From contig CM030938.1 of NCBI GenBank assembly GCA_018136815.1, forward strand, positions 5,232,749 through 5,296,748: DNA of 64,000 bases, read 5' to 3'. This DNA is from Isochrysis galbana. Lineage: Eukaryota > Haptophyta > Isochrysidales > Isochrysidaceae. The notes beneath the pieces were generated by a model. It saw only the letters and a list, made by a program, of their open reading frames with translations, was not told the origin of the DNA and searched no databases. This document shows positions 32,301 through 41,867 of the stretch, in pieces. Within the stretch, counting starts at the first letter, position 1. Each line of letters starts with the position of its first letter. The position numbers were made by a program, and so were the translations under genes.

Positions 32301-33659
32301 GCGGAAAAACTCTCCTCGCGCGAGCAGTTGCAGCGGAGGCGGGACTGCCATTCATCTGCATACAGGTGTGCTCGGCGCGACTGGGCAAAGCGTGGGCAAT
32401 GATCTGTGGTGGTTGCCCGTACTTAACCAAGCTCAGTCCTTAGCGTTGTGCCCATGCGCACCAACGCGTGAAGCCTATTTTTTACGTATCACGTTTTAAT
32501 ATTCCAGGGAGCGGAAATCCTCGATAAGTACATCGGAGCGTCGGAAGCCAAGGTGCGCTGCCACCTTCTTGAGTTGCCGTGCCCATGTCCACTTACATGT
32601 ATAGAGCGTTGGGCTCGTCACACGAGCGTTGCTGCAGCCTAAAGGTAAGTCGCACACCTCGCCCAGGTACGGGAGGCGTTCTCGCGCGCATCCGCTTGCG
32701 CTCCGTCCATCTTGTTCTTCGACGAGTTTGATGCAATCGGTCGCGCGAGAGGGGCCGACGCAACGGGTGTGACGGATCGTGTTGTCAACCAGATTCTGTG
32801 CCACCTTGATGGCGTCGAGGAGCTGGGCAGGTGCGAAATGTGGTGATGCGGTGTGGGAGGGAATGGGGTCGATGCACGGGTGGGAATCACTAGGTGCAGC
32901 GATGGGGCAAGAGAGACCGCCTCCTTGCTTATTGACCTATGTCCTCTCAGAGTTTTCGTGCTCGCCGCCACCAACCGCCCGGAGCTCATTGATGCAGCAC
33001 TGGTGCGACCCGGCCGTCTCGACTTGAGCGTAGCTTGCCCACTTCCCGACGAGGAGGAGCGAGCGGACATTCTCAAGATAATGGCTACAACAGCTCGTGT
33101 GGGATCCAGGGCGAGCAACGCCCTCGGTGAAATCGCGCGCAAGACCAGTGGCTTTTCGGGGGCCGAGCTTAGGGCCATCTTCAATAATGCCCAGCTCGCA
33201 CTTGCTCATGAAGCGCTCGATGCGTCTGCGGCGACACCGGCAGGGAAGTCGAGCAACAATGGAGCAGAGCGTGCCCACGTCGCTCCGCTCAGCGGGTTGG
33301 ATGATACAACCAAGTTTTCGGCAGCGCGGCTGCTGGAGGTCACGGGACAAGACGCCCCATGGCTGGATGCCCCGTTGGTGTGTAGCAGAGAGTTTGGCGA
33401 CACGACCGCTCTCGAACGTGCCCATCTCGGACAAGCAAGCATCGTCAGCAATGGGAAAGCTGATGCTCGACAGAGTAATGAGCGTCAAACTCCCGAGATG
33501 GAAGCGCGTCACCTACACGAGGCATTGCGAGGCTTGCTCGAGATGCGCGCTGCCGTTGCCGCCAACGCTCCCCCGTCGACCATGCGCATGGGCTCCACGG
33601 GTGATTCCATCGTGCCGAGAACTATCGCTATTGGCAAGTGTCGTATCGTGCACGCATAG
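29378..33659 (+). CDS. PEX1: Peroxin-1, double AAA+ ATPase of the peroxisomal export complex
   Basis: Exons 29378-32365 (2,988 bases), 32508-32552 (45), 32667-32830 and 32951-33659 join to 1,301 residues; human PEX1 has 1,283. PEX1 and PEX6 form a hexamer that pulls the receptor PEX5 out of the peroxisome membrane. The N-terminal double-psi barrel region includes [16 protein letters not shown]1 has [12 protein letters not shown] at the P-loop and [13 protein letters not shown] as Walker B. D2 is intact: [60 protein letters not shown] and [21 protein letters not shown]1 lacks the P-loop Lys (GTT instead of GKT or GKS), so it probably binds ATP weakly. The 260-residue linker before D1 is unusually long and low in order. 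Start ATG 29378 fits the family start. Confidence 0.93.
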
Positions 33660-33780
33660 AGAGGAGGGAGAGGCAGGACGCGCTGAGACCTCACCGCGAG
33701 AGGAAAGGATGGCCGGCCGGACGAGAGCATCGTTGGCGATGGGCCGTTGGATGCTTCACGTATAGGAGCGCTCGGACTTG

Positions 33781-33934
33781 ACGTTCCGCGACGGAGACCC
33801 TTCTTTCATACAAGGCGTTGGGTAACTTGCTCGAGGCGCGCGCTGCCTTCGCCTGCAAGCCGCCTCCGTCGGCCGTGCGCATCGGCACCATTGATGACGG
33901 CGCCATGCATGCAAGCAACGTTCAACCATCATGA
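33781..33934 (+). pseudogene. Duplicated relic of the PEX1 C-terminal coding end
   Basis: The frame ending at TGA 33932-33934 reads YKALGNLLEARAAF, PPPSAVRIGT and related residues, aligning with [24 protein letters not shown] at the end of PEX1 only 250 bases upstream. It has no start and no matching upstream part. It is either a decayed tandem copy of the last exon or an alternative terminal exon. Confidence 0.65.
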
Positions 33935-34230
33935 CTGACTCTTGGTGAGTGCCGTGAGCCGGGTCGTTTGCACGCGGCATGCTGCATGGTGCGGTTATGG
34001 GATCGGTAGGGTAAGGAAAGACATGCTCCTCGCATCCAACAAGTAGCGGCGAGATCTTGGAGGCGACGCGGCGCATTGAAAACCCGAAGGCGATAGCACG
34101 CGGCTGAAAATGTTACAGCGAGGCTTTGGGAAGCAAGGGCGGCGCACAGGCCAGGGAAGGCAATCTGGATAGGGCTAGGCTGTGGGGATGGTACAGTCAT
34201 TCCATCTACGGCTTAACATAGTGATTTAAC

Positions 34231-34640
34231 AACTGTGAGTTTTTATACTTGGTTCGCATGGGGGAGGGCACGGGTGGGTGAACTACCCAAAAGCAAATAC
34301 GGTTACTGGTTGGTCCCAAATCCAATAAGTGGTTACAGACCTTAGTGGAGACACCGCATCCAACTAAGTCAATAATACTTAGTTCACATGGGGGAGGCGC
34401 CTCGTGCCCTCCCTCTCGGGCTCCAACTCCCCTCCGGGGGGCCTCATCCTCAGACTCCGCCTCTTCAACTAAGTTTATACTTGGTTCGCCCATGGGGGGG
34501 CACGAGCCCCCCTCTCTCTCCACTCCTCCGCTGCCGTGGGGGAGGAACCACCCATCCTCCTGGCATGCCTGATGGCTTGCCACGAGCCCACTGCCCTGCT
34601 GACCCACTCTCTTCCCCATAGGCTCGCCTGGTTCGCTCGT
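34231..34640 (-). repeat. Three palindrome-ended repeats in a row (families A and B)
   Basis: Palindromes at 34231-34254 (degenerate), 34362-34384 and 34467-34486 (AACTAAGTTTATACTTGGTT), each followed by CATGGGGG and GCACGAG or GCGCCTCGTGCC. The last continues as a shortened family B copy to about 34640 (CATGCCTGATGGCTTGCCA). Confidence 0.7.
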
Positions 34641-34643
34641 CCT

Positions 34644-34775
34644 GGCTAGGGGTTGGCAGAAATATCCGCGACGAAAATCTACCTAAATATCCATCAAGAA
34701 TCAAAAATATCCGCCAAGTATCCAAGCAAACAGCCTAAATATCCACAAAAATATCCGATGTACGATATCCGCCAC
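34644..34775. repeat. Cluster of AAATATCC words next to CTAGGGGTTGG
   Basis: Seven copies or variants of AAATATCC in 120 bases, the same word as at 16421-16498 in opposite orientation. Confidence 0.6.
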
Positions 34776-34869
34776 GCGCGGCTCTATCTATGTATATACG
34801 ACCTCCGTTTCAAAACTGAAACCCGTAGGACCGGTAGATCAAAAATAAAACTAACAAGAGCTAGACGAG

Positions 34870-35440
34870 AAAGCGCGCCCTTGAACTATGTTGCATGGGG
34901 TACATTGGGGCTTAATCCTATTACTTTAGACGGTCTCACAATTGTCATTTTATCCCCCAACCACGGCGGCCACGGGAGCCACTCGATTCCCGCGCGGTTC
35001 GGCGACAGGGTGCACCGCTTCTTGCGCCTGCCAGACGCGCCTCCTCCTCCTCCTCCGCCATCGGGCGTCCTGGGCGGAGGGGGGACCATGGGTGGAAGAG
35101 CCTTTCCAATGGGGGTATCAGCCACCTCGTTCATTTCAAGGACAAACTGTGATTTGACCCGACGCCCCGTGAAGTATGTCACAAAACTTGGTATTGCTAA
35201 GGGAATGGTGCCTTACTTAGCCTTAGTGCCCTGGGAACATTAACATTAAAAGAGGATATACATGAGGTGACCAACAAGCCAAGGTTTAGGCAAAACAAGC
35301 ACTTTGTGCTCGCGCTTTCACCTAGCGAAGTTTGTCCTTACTTCAAGGACTCGTCCTTAAAAGCGAGGTACCTTTATCCGTTAAGAAACCACCCCATTAC
35401 CATTAAGGAAAGTACAGAAGCAAATTGGCCGTCCATGTGA
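34870..35440 (+). pseudogene. Frameshifted coding relic, unknown protein
   Basis: Plus frame 34653-35243 reads RRPVKYVTKLGIAKGMVPYL and then breaks; a second frame continues from about 35215 with LKEDIHEVTNKPRFRQNKHF and YLYPLRNHPITIKE to TGA near 35440. The switch in frame between two protein-like parts suggests a decayed gene, perhaps of a mobile element. A proline run is near 35040. No family recognised. Confidence 0.35.
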
Positions 35441-36546
35441 GCCATGAGCTAAGAAAGCTCTATGGCGCAAGAGCGTCCCCGCCATAGATACGAAACTGGT
35501 GCGTAAGAAAATCCCTATGCGGTTAGTCCTGTCGGCCTGTCGGCCTGTCGGGTACTGGTTGGCGATCGGCGATCACTGCTCGTCACTCTCACTCATCTTC
35601 TCATCTTCACGCTCGCCCTTGTCCTTGTCCCTTGTCCCTTGTTTTCTGCTAAGTGCAAAAATGGGCAAAAACCTAGTTCTTCGCAACGTAAGCTCATCAG
35701 ACAGCGAGGAAGAGCGGAGAGAGGAGGTGGAAAGGTGATGAGAGGCGCCGCCGTAGCAAGAAACTAGGGGACAAAAGCGCCGGTCACCGGTCACCATCAC
35801 AAGAAAACAGCACGCTAACGCTAAGAAACCTCTATACATATTGTAGCTCTCGGCAAACCGCGCAAGAACCCCAGCTTGAGAAACTCCTATGGTCTCGCGG
35901 CCGAGCGCTAAGGAAAGTATAGAGGACAAAAATGGTGCGTCCCTACTGTATGTAGTGATGTAGTGCGCCGGAGACAAGGGTTTCCTCGTTTCCTCCTCTG
36001 CATGGTATTTTGTAGTAGTGAGCCCTCCTTCATAGCTGGGCTGAGGGCGGGCGACTGCGCGGGGAATGGCAGTTTCCATGAAGAGTCAGATGGTTAGGAG
36101 TACCTTTATAACTGAGGTCCGAATTGTCGTGCACTGTGGCAGGAGACGAGAGAGAGAGGCTTAGCAGAGGAGAGAGAGAGCGACGAGGAAGGGAGGGGGT
36201 TAGAGAGAGGCAAGACATGGTGAAGTACCCAAGGTGGAAGTCTGAACCCCTCGAACTTCTTTACTTCACTAGAAGTCGTGTGACAGCAGAGATAATTTTC
36301 TGTGGGAGGGGAGAGATGATACCGCGCCGCTGCCAATGCTTCATTCGCCCGCTTCTCACTTTCTCTGCATCTCTTCTTCTTCTCTCTCTCTGCTCTTCTC
36401 TCGTAAGTACTAGCTCTCCCCCTCCCCCTCTCTGCTGGCTGCTCCTCAGCTCCCCTGCTTCGCAAAGCCCTTCCCCATCTCTTCCCTGCCCTTCTCTCGC
36501 CTTCCCTCCCTTCGTGTCACTCTCCCTCCTCCAACTCTCTTCCCAG

Positions 36547-37527
36547 ATGGGCGTGGGCATGCTCACGCTGCTCTGCTCGGCGCTCTCTCCGCCCCTCCTC
36601 CGGCCACTCTCCGGTCCGACTCCCCCCGGCTCTCCCCCCGGCTCTCCCCCCGGCTCTCCCCTCGATCTCCGCTCTCCGCTCACCCTCTCTTCCCTCGCTG
36701 CTCTCTATCCTCCCCTCTCTGCCGTCCGTGTGCATCGTTGCACGGTCCCGACGCTCCTACTTGGCCGTACAAGCGGCGCCGTGCTCGGACGCTCGCTTCG
36801 CGCCAAGGAGGCACTTGCCGAGGAGCTCTCTCGAGCGCGTCGCAGGAGAGGCCCGCTGGCTGCTCCGCTCAGCCCAGATGCTGCCGCCTCGGCCGCGGTA
36901 CTCGCCCCGGCCACGCGCGTCATCGGACCCGCTGCAGCCATCAAAGGCCTTTACGCCGCCTTCAATGAGCGTGATGCCGAGGCGGCTGCTTCTTTCCTCG
37001 CAGAGGACTGCGTTTATGAGGATCTGCTTCTCGGACCATCGACGGTCTGCCGTGGCAAGCGCGCTTTCTACAACGCCATCCGCTTCCATCCGGCGTTTGT
37101 CTCATCGCAGCTCTTCTCCAAGCTTCCGCTCGCCGACAAGCTACCCAAGCTCGAGCTGGTGGTCGACTCCGTCGCCGAGGGCGACTCTGCTGTGGGCGTT
37201 GAGTGGCACGTGGAAATAGGCTCGACGCCATTTCCATTGGGCCGGGGTCTGACCCAAGCACTCATCAACCCAGAGACGGGGGAGATTGTGCGGGTGGTCG
37301 ACATTGCTGAAGCGCCTTGGCGCGTCGTGGGGATCCTTTTGCTGCCGCTGATTGCTGCATCTTCCGCTGTCTCGGAGGTGCTCGCCGCAGCGCTCGCAGG
37401 TGCAAATGAGCGGCGTGACCAGTCGGACACGGGCTACGCCCTTGACGTAAGCGAGCCGCCTTTTGCAGATTTGCAGCCGCTTTCCGCGCCGTCTGAGCCA
37501 GCACCACCCTCTGTCAGCACAGAATAA
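36547..37527 (+). CDS. NTF2/SnoaL-like domain protein
   Basis: From ATG 36547 the frame gives 326 residues and stops TAA at 37525. The start directly follows CTCTCTTCCCAG, so a 5' exon may exist and this Met may be internal. The first 60 residues are hydrophobic then Pro/Ser-rich, with three repeats of PPGSPPGS, a possible targeting region. A SnoaL-type alpha-plus-beta domain fills about residues 130-280: AAIKGLYAAFNERDAEAAA, FLAEDCVYEDLLLG, GKRAFYNAI, VGVEWHVEIG, FPLGRGLTQA and ETGEIVRVVDIAEAPWRVVG. In plants similar plastid proteins exist with unknown substrates. The domain forms a cone-shaped pocket and can be enzymatic or purely binding; no catalytic set can be assigned. The last 45 residues are disordered. 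Confidence 0.75.
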   Translation: MGVGMLTLLCSALSPPLLRPLSGPTPPGSPPGSPPGSPLDLRSPLTLSSLAALYPPLSAVRVHRCTVPTLLLGRTSGAVLGRSLRAKEALAEELSRARRRRGPLAAPLSPDAAASAAVLAPATRVIGPAAAIKGLYAAFNERDAEAAASFLAEDCVYEDLLLGPSTVCRGKRAFYNAIRFHPAFVSSQLFSKLPLADKLPKLELVVDSVAEGDSAVGVEWHVEIGSTPFPLGRGLTQALINPETGEIVRVVDIAEAPWRVVGILLLPLIAASSAVSEVLAAALAGANERRDQSDTGYALDVSEPPFADLQPLSAPSEPAPPSVSTE

Positions 37528-38508
37528 TTTGAAACGTTCGGGACCAGTATTTGCGGCAGTCTTCAGGAGCCGCACCATGGTCAATATGCACACTCGTTAA
37601 CGTGCGCAAATGATCATGAGGAGCCCCCCTTCCATCGCACCAGTTGGATGACAGCCGCCACTGGGCTCGCCATTGGGGTGGGTAGGTGATCTTGGTGGGC
37701 CAGTGCCATCTGAAGCGAATTGATTCTACTGTGCCATTGCCTCTGCAATTGAATTCTCCTTGTCTATGCGTGCATCAGATGGCAATGGCATAGTTGAAAA
37801 AAAATCCCGCGGCGTGCGCTAGCTGACTGCACACCACAATACTTCCCTCACTCACCCTCTTGAGCAATGTATTTGGACGATGCGTTTTGCTCGCAAGGCC
37901 TTCTCGCCATAGCAATTGACTCAATGAGAGCATGCACACGCACCCCTTGTAGGGCGGACAAACAGTTTTTTATTGTTTATTGAGGGTGAGAAAGACCATC
38001 TCACGGTTGAGGCTATTTGAGGAATTTTGCTCCGGTAGATAGTTCCCAATACACATATCCGGGGCCCATTGGGCATTGGGTCCCAGACCCCACCCTTGAA
38101 TTGGGCGGTCAAACAAGGGTTTTTAACTATTAGTAATTAGTAACTAGTAAGCGACGGGTTGGGCTGGATTTTTTGACCGTGGCGCGATGCCCAATAAAAA
38201 AGCTCCGGGGGGGGCTACCTGACGCGACGAAAGTCTTCGCCAAGAAATGGTGCGATTCTCCCCCCCCCCTCTCCCCCTCTATCACGCGCGCTCACGCTCT
38301 ACCTACCGTAAAGAATTTGCGGTCGCGCCCGCGGGGGGATCGATTGCTTTATATCTAAGCTACATTGCCGGCATTTGATTCCCGCCCGATGCAGCGCCGT
38401 GTCGGGCTGCCGACAGTCCGATCGCCCCCTGACCCTCTGGCATCAAAAACATTTTTTCGTCAGGCGCACAAATTTTATCTTCACCGCTCAGCTGGAGCTG
38501 GGAATGAC

Positions 38509-38772
38509 TTCGCGAACATTTCGCGAACAGTTCGACTCGCTGGGGGCCGGTGCACCCCGCCCAACCCGACCACCCCCTACAACCTGAGCCCCTACGTAGA
38601 GCACAAGGGAAGTTGCCGCAAGGCGGGAAGTAAGGGAACGGGGAGGGAAAGGGCGTGGCTACAGAAGCGAAACCTAGTGCCACGCGCGAGGCGAGAATAT
38701 TAAAAGGTTTTTTTTTGCGAACAGTGAACAGTGAACAGTTCGCGAACAATTCGCGAAATGTTCGCGAACAAT
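38509..38772. repeat. TTCGCGAACA word clusters flanking a GC-rich unit
   Basis: TTCGCGAACATTTCGCGAAC at 38509-38528 and, at 38716-38772, a run of GCGAACAGTGAACAGTGAAC then TTCGCGAACAATTCGCGAA and TGTTCGCGAACA. The block between (38585-38712) is copy 2 of the GC-rich unit: CCCCTACGTAGAGCACAAGG, GTTGCCGCAAGGCGGGA and ACGCGCGAGGCGAGAATATT. Confidence 0.7.
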
Positions 38773-39039
38773 ATTTTTTTGGCGAAGCCACAGCTCCCCC
38801 CTTGTGCAGTGGAGGCTGGGGCTCAGCCCCTTGCCTCTCTTGCCTCTCCAGCGCGTGCCTCGCTGGCCTTGGGTGGGTGCCCCGCATAGTCCCCTGTCTG
38901 CATCGTGCGACCAGGAGCGGGGGGGGAAGGTCAGTGCGAGTGCAGGCCCATGCCGGCCTATGGAGTGCGAGTCCTGACCCGCGCCCCCTGGGGTTCTGGA
39001 TCAGGATGGTGAATGCTCAGCTCATGCCAGACGGCAGAG

Positions 39040-39142
39040 TCTGAGGGTGACAGACAGGCCACCCGGAGGGGAATTAGAGCCGCTGAGGGGGAGGGCACGA
39101 GGCGAGGCGCCTCCCCCATGTGAACTAAGTATAAACTTAGGC
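39040..39142 (+). repeat. Palindrome-ended dispersed repeat, family A (copy 3)
   Basis: Ends GAGGGCACGAGGCGAGGCGC, CTCCCCCATGTG and AACTAAGTATAAACTTAGGC at 39123-39142, the closest match to copy 1. Another GC-rich-unit tail (GCGCGCGCGGCGCGAATAAA) follows near 39213. Confidence 0.6.
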
Positions 39143-39496
39143 TTGCGAACACCTACAACGAGCGATAGTGCTAGATGTTAGTCCAGAATCATTGGAGTTT
39201 TTTTTCAAGGCTGCGCGCGCGGCGCGAATAAAAAAAATGCTGTTGACGAGGCCTTCCCATGCTCGATAATGGAGCATGAGCAATGCTGCGACGAGGCGCG
39301 CCTCACACCACACGCCTAGCTAGAGGCCGAGGACGGCGTGCCTAACTTAAGCAATCCGGCCAAGAAGACTCAGAAAGAGGGGCCAAGATATGTGGTGGCG
39401 ACGGCAGGCCGCGGCTGAGCTAAGACACCTCAGCCTCAGCAGAAACCGAGACACAGCTTGAGGCAGTAACTGAGTATACCTAAAGGTGAGGCTAGT

Positions 39497-40855
39497 CTAC
39501 AACGACGGAAGACGAGGAGGCAAACGGCCGCCATATGACCCGAAGCCAAGGTCTAGGCGTAAGATGAATATCGCCACTTCGTCATCCATGGGGGGGCCGA
39601 TCGCGAGTTCTTCCATGATCCCTGCAGTAATGCGACGTTGCAGTCTAGATTCAATGCTTACGCCATACCGCCTCAAGGCATCATCGAATACGCCATCAAG
39701 ATGCTCAAAGTTAAAGGAACGAGCGACGACCAACCTTGCTCGGGGAGCAGCAGCAGGGCTGAGCTTGGTGCCCAAATTAGCGAATGACCCTACAATAGCA
39801 TCAATCACGGCAGGGTCGTAGTATACGTCACAGGCGCAGACAGTAACAGATCGATGGTCCAGCATACCAAGTTCCTCTGCCTCCCCGAGCAAGCAAGGGT
39901 GCACTGTCCCCAAACTCAAACTGTCGATAGCGTTGCTACCGAGATGGCTGTTGGAGCATTCTACCGGACGCTTTTCTACAGTGTCATTAGGGACATGCGA
40001 TCGAACGATGTCATAAAGTCCATTCAAATCAGCAAGCAAATCAAGACGGCGCACTTGGAAAAGCTCATCCTCAGCTTTGTGAGAGGATTCATCCTTTTGG
40101 CGCATCTCATCCTGCTCCACCGTAGGAGCACTGCCCAAGCACATGTTGGCCGCTCTATTGAAATCTAGCAGGCTGCAGCCTTGCTCGGTCAACTCTGTCG
40201 CTATAACTCGACGCCACAGTCTCGGACTGGCCGTCCACATCTTCGATTTGCCGCAGCCTATTCTTTGCTCGCAAGTTTCAGCTGGTAATGATTGTGGCTG
40301 GAGGGAAGGCGCAGCCCAATCCACTGCGCACGCACAGTCCTTCCTCGGCTCGCATGGCTGCTGGCCAAATGATCCCAAGTCGTCGTGTTCATTGCTCGTT
40401 GATGGAATGGGTACTGCAGCACCCGCAGCCACCAAAGAAACGATGCCACATCCTGCGCCGATCTCTACCAAAGTGCCCCCCGGTCGCCATTCGGAACGAG
40501 CGGTGACTTGCTCTTTCCCTTGCTCGAGGCCAAGCATCTCGGCGAGCGTGCCGTCAACGAGCATCTCTGCGACCGCGAGCGAGGCCGGCCACACCAGCTT
40601 GCCCATCACTCGAGTTGTGCTCAGCTGCAGCTGTACATGCTGGCAGAGCCGGACCGAGCGCACGGCCGCCCAGGCCGGCTCGAACGGTGGCGGTGACGCA
40701 TCTGCACGAGACAGGTGCGCTGTCTCCAGTTTATCGTAAAGCCCCATGTGCTCTCGCAGCATCCTACGCACCGCATCGACGTCGGTGGGGGAGTCGGCAT
40801 GATTCGCGAGTGCGTCGAGCATTATCGCACTGCTATCGCCGACGTGATGCCACAT
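39497..40855 (-). CDS. Class I methyltransferase of the METTL21/EEF2KMT type
   Basis: A single-exon frame of 452 residues from ATG 40853-40855. LVWPASLAVAEMLV, then the SAM-binding motif I GTLVEIGAGCGIVSLVAA, the acidic strand VIATELTEQGCSLLDFN, and the family-16 signature CACDVYYDPAVIDAIV followed by RLVVARSFNFEHLDGV. The D-x-Y-Y element corresponds to the (D/E)XX(Y/F) motif that holds the target lysine in this family, whose members trimethylate lysines of elongation factors, chaperones or other proteins. About 85 low-complexity residues are inserted between motif I and the acidic strand, and another 60 before the DVYY strand, so it is larger than the usual 250-350 residues. Which protein it modifies cannot be told from sequence. 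Confidence 0.8.
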   Translation of the reverse strand: MWHHVGDSSAIMLDALANHADSPTDVDAVRRMLREHMGLYDKLETAHLSRADASPPPFEPAWAAVRSVRLCQHVQLQLSTTRVMGKLVWPASLAVAEMLVDGTLAEMLGLEQGKEQVTARSEWRPGGTLVEIGAGCGIVSLVAAGAAVPIPSTSNEHDDLGSFGQQPCEPRKDCACAVDWAAPSLQPQSLPAETCEQRIGCGKSKMWTASPRLWRRVIATELTEQGCSLLDFNRAANMCLGSAPTVEQDEMRQKDESSHKAEDELFQVRRLDLLADLNGLYDIVRSHVPNDTVEKRPVECSNSHLGSNAIDSLSLGTVHPCLLGEAEELGMLDHRSVTVCACDVYYDPAVIDAIVGSFANLGTKLSPAAAPRARLVVARSFNFEHLDGVFDDALRRYGVSIESRLQRRITAGIMEELAIGPPMDDEVAIFILRLDLGFGSYGGRLPPRLPSL

Positions 40856-41867
40856 GAAACAGAAACAGCTGTATGAGAAGGACCTTCGGAGGTGCTGCGC
40901 GATGGCGCCGCGCTGCGCCGCGTCCTCCTTTTTACAAGTCTGTTCAGCTGTTTTTACGGACCATTATGGTCGGTTTTTTGAGGAACGTGTGAGTCTGTTC
41001 ATATTAAGACTATTTATTGGTCCGTAACTCGTAGCAGATCTCACTTTGTATCTCCCAAGCGGCGCTGCGCACGAGCACTGCGAAAGGTGCGCTTCGCCTC
41101 ACCCCGAGCACTGGGGCCTTGCCTCACGCGTCCGCACGCGAACGCGCCCGTCGCCCGTCCAAGCACCAACAAGCACTTTTGACATCTTAGCCCATGCCCA
41201 GAGACACGCACCATGTGCCAAGTGACGATGGCTCACACGCGCACACAACCGTGGCGAATTGTGAAGACCCATTGGGTCTGAGGGCGCAATGGCAATGAGC
41301 AATGGCAATGGCAGGAGGGAGCCATACCGGCGGCAGGCGCGGCGGAGGGAACGACTTCGGAGACGCTGACGAAGCCCGTCAGCAGAGGAAGCCCGTCAGC
41401 AGAGGAAGATTGTTGAGGCGCGGCGGAGTCCTCAACAGTCAATAGCGCCTCACTGCGCTTATATTCTATTTATTGGAACGGTCCCAATAGACATCTCCAC
41501 AGCGCACTTGTTGAGAGGCCCTGTGGAGGTCTTCTTGAGACCCTGTTGCGGCCGTGCAAAAATCCTCGGGAACACATCATAAATCGTTTGGCACAATTCC
41601 TCACAATCTTCGTGCAGGAACTAGGAATGTGGCCGTGTTCGCAACACCACCATGCCATTAGCACCGCTCAATGCATCCCTTGCGTCCCGTTTGTGAGCCA
41701 TGAACCCCATGGGAGCCACTGCGCCCCTTTCCTGGTTCGTTGCCCCATCCCCGCGTGAGACGGGTGGGCTCCAGTCACTAATACGAGACAAGAGTGCAGA
41801 TGGTCGACTCCACAACCATTCCTTAGGTCAAGATAGCCACAAATTGGCTACGTTTCACTACTGTTAC
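40856..41867. other. Intergenic between two minus-strand genes
   Basis: Short direct repeats GAAGCCCGTCAGCAGAG at about 41365-41405 and GCAATGGCAATG near 41285-41310. No gene seen; the part above 40860 should contain the methyltransferase promoter. Confidence 0.5.

Larger units (their letters stand above)
33935..36546. other. Repeat-rich intergenic region
   Basis: Contains several palindrome-ended repeats, an AAATATCC cluster, a relic coding segment (34870-35440) and, from 35500 on, unique sequence with (TCGGCCTG) units and, at 36360-36545, a CT-rich leader ending in an acceptor-like TTCCCAG just before the next gene. Confidence 0.5.
37528..39496. other. Repeat-rich intergenic region
   Basis: Between the convergent NTF2-like and methyltransferase genes. 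A loose hairpin pairs ATTGGGCAT and GGGCGGTCAAA (38070-38110) with TTTGACCGTGGC and ATGCCCAAT (38172-38195). Other repeats are listed separately. No gene. Confidence 0.55.
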
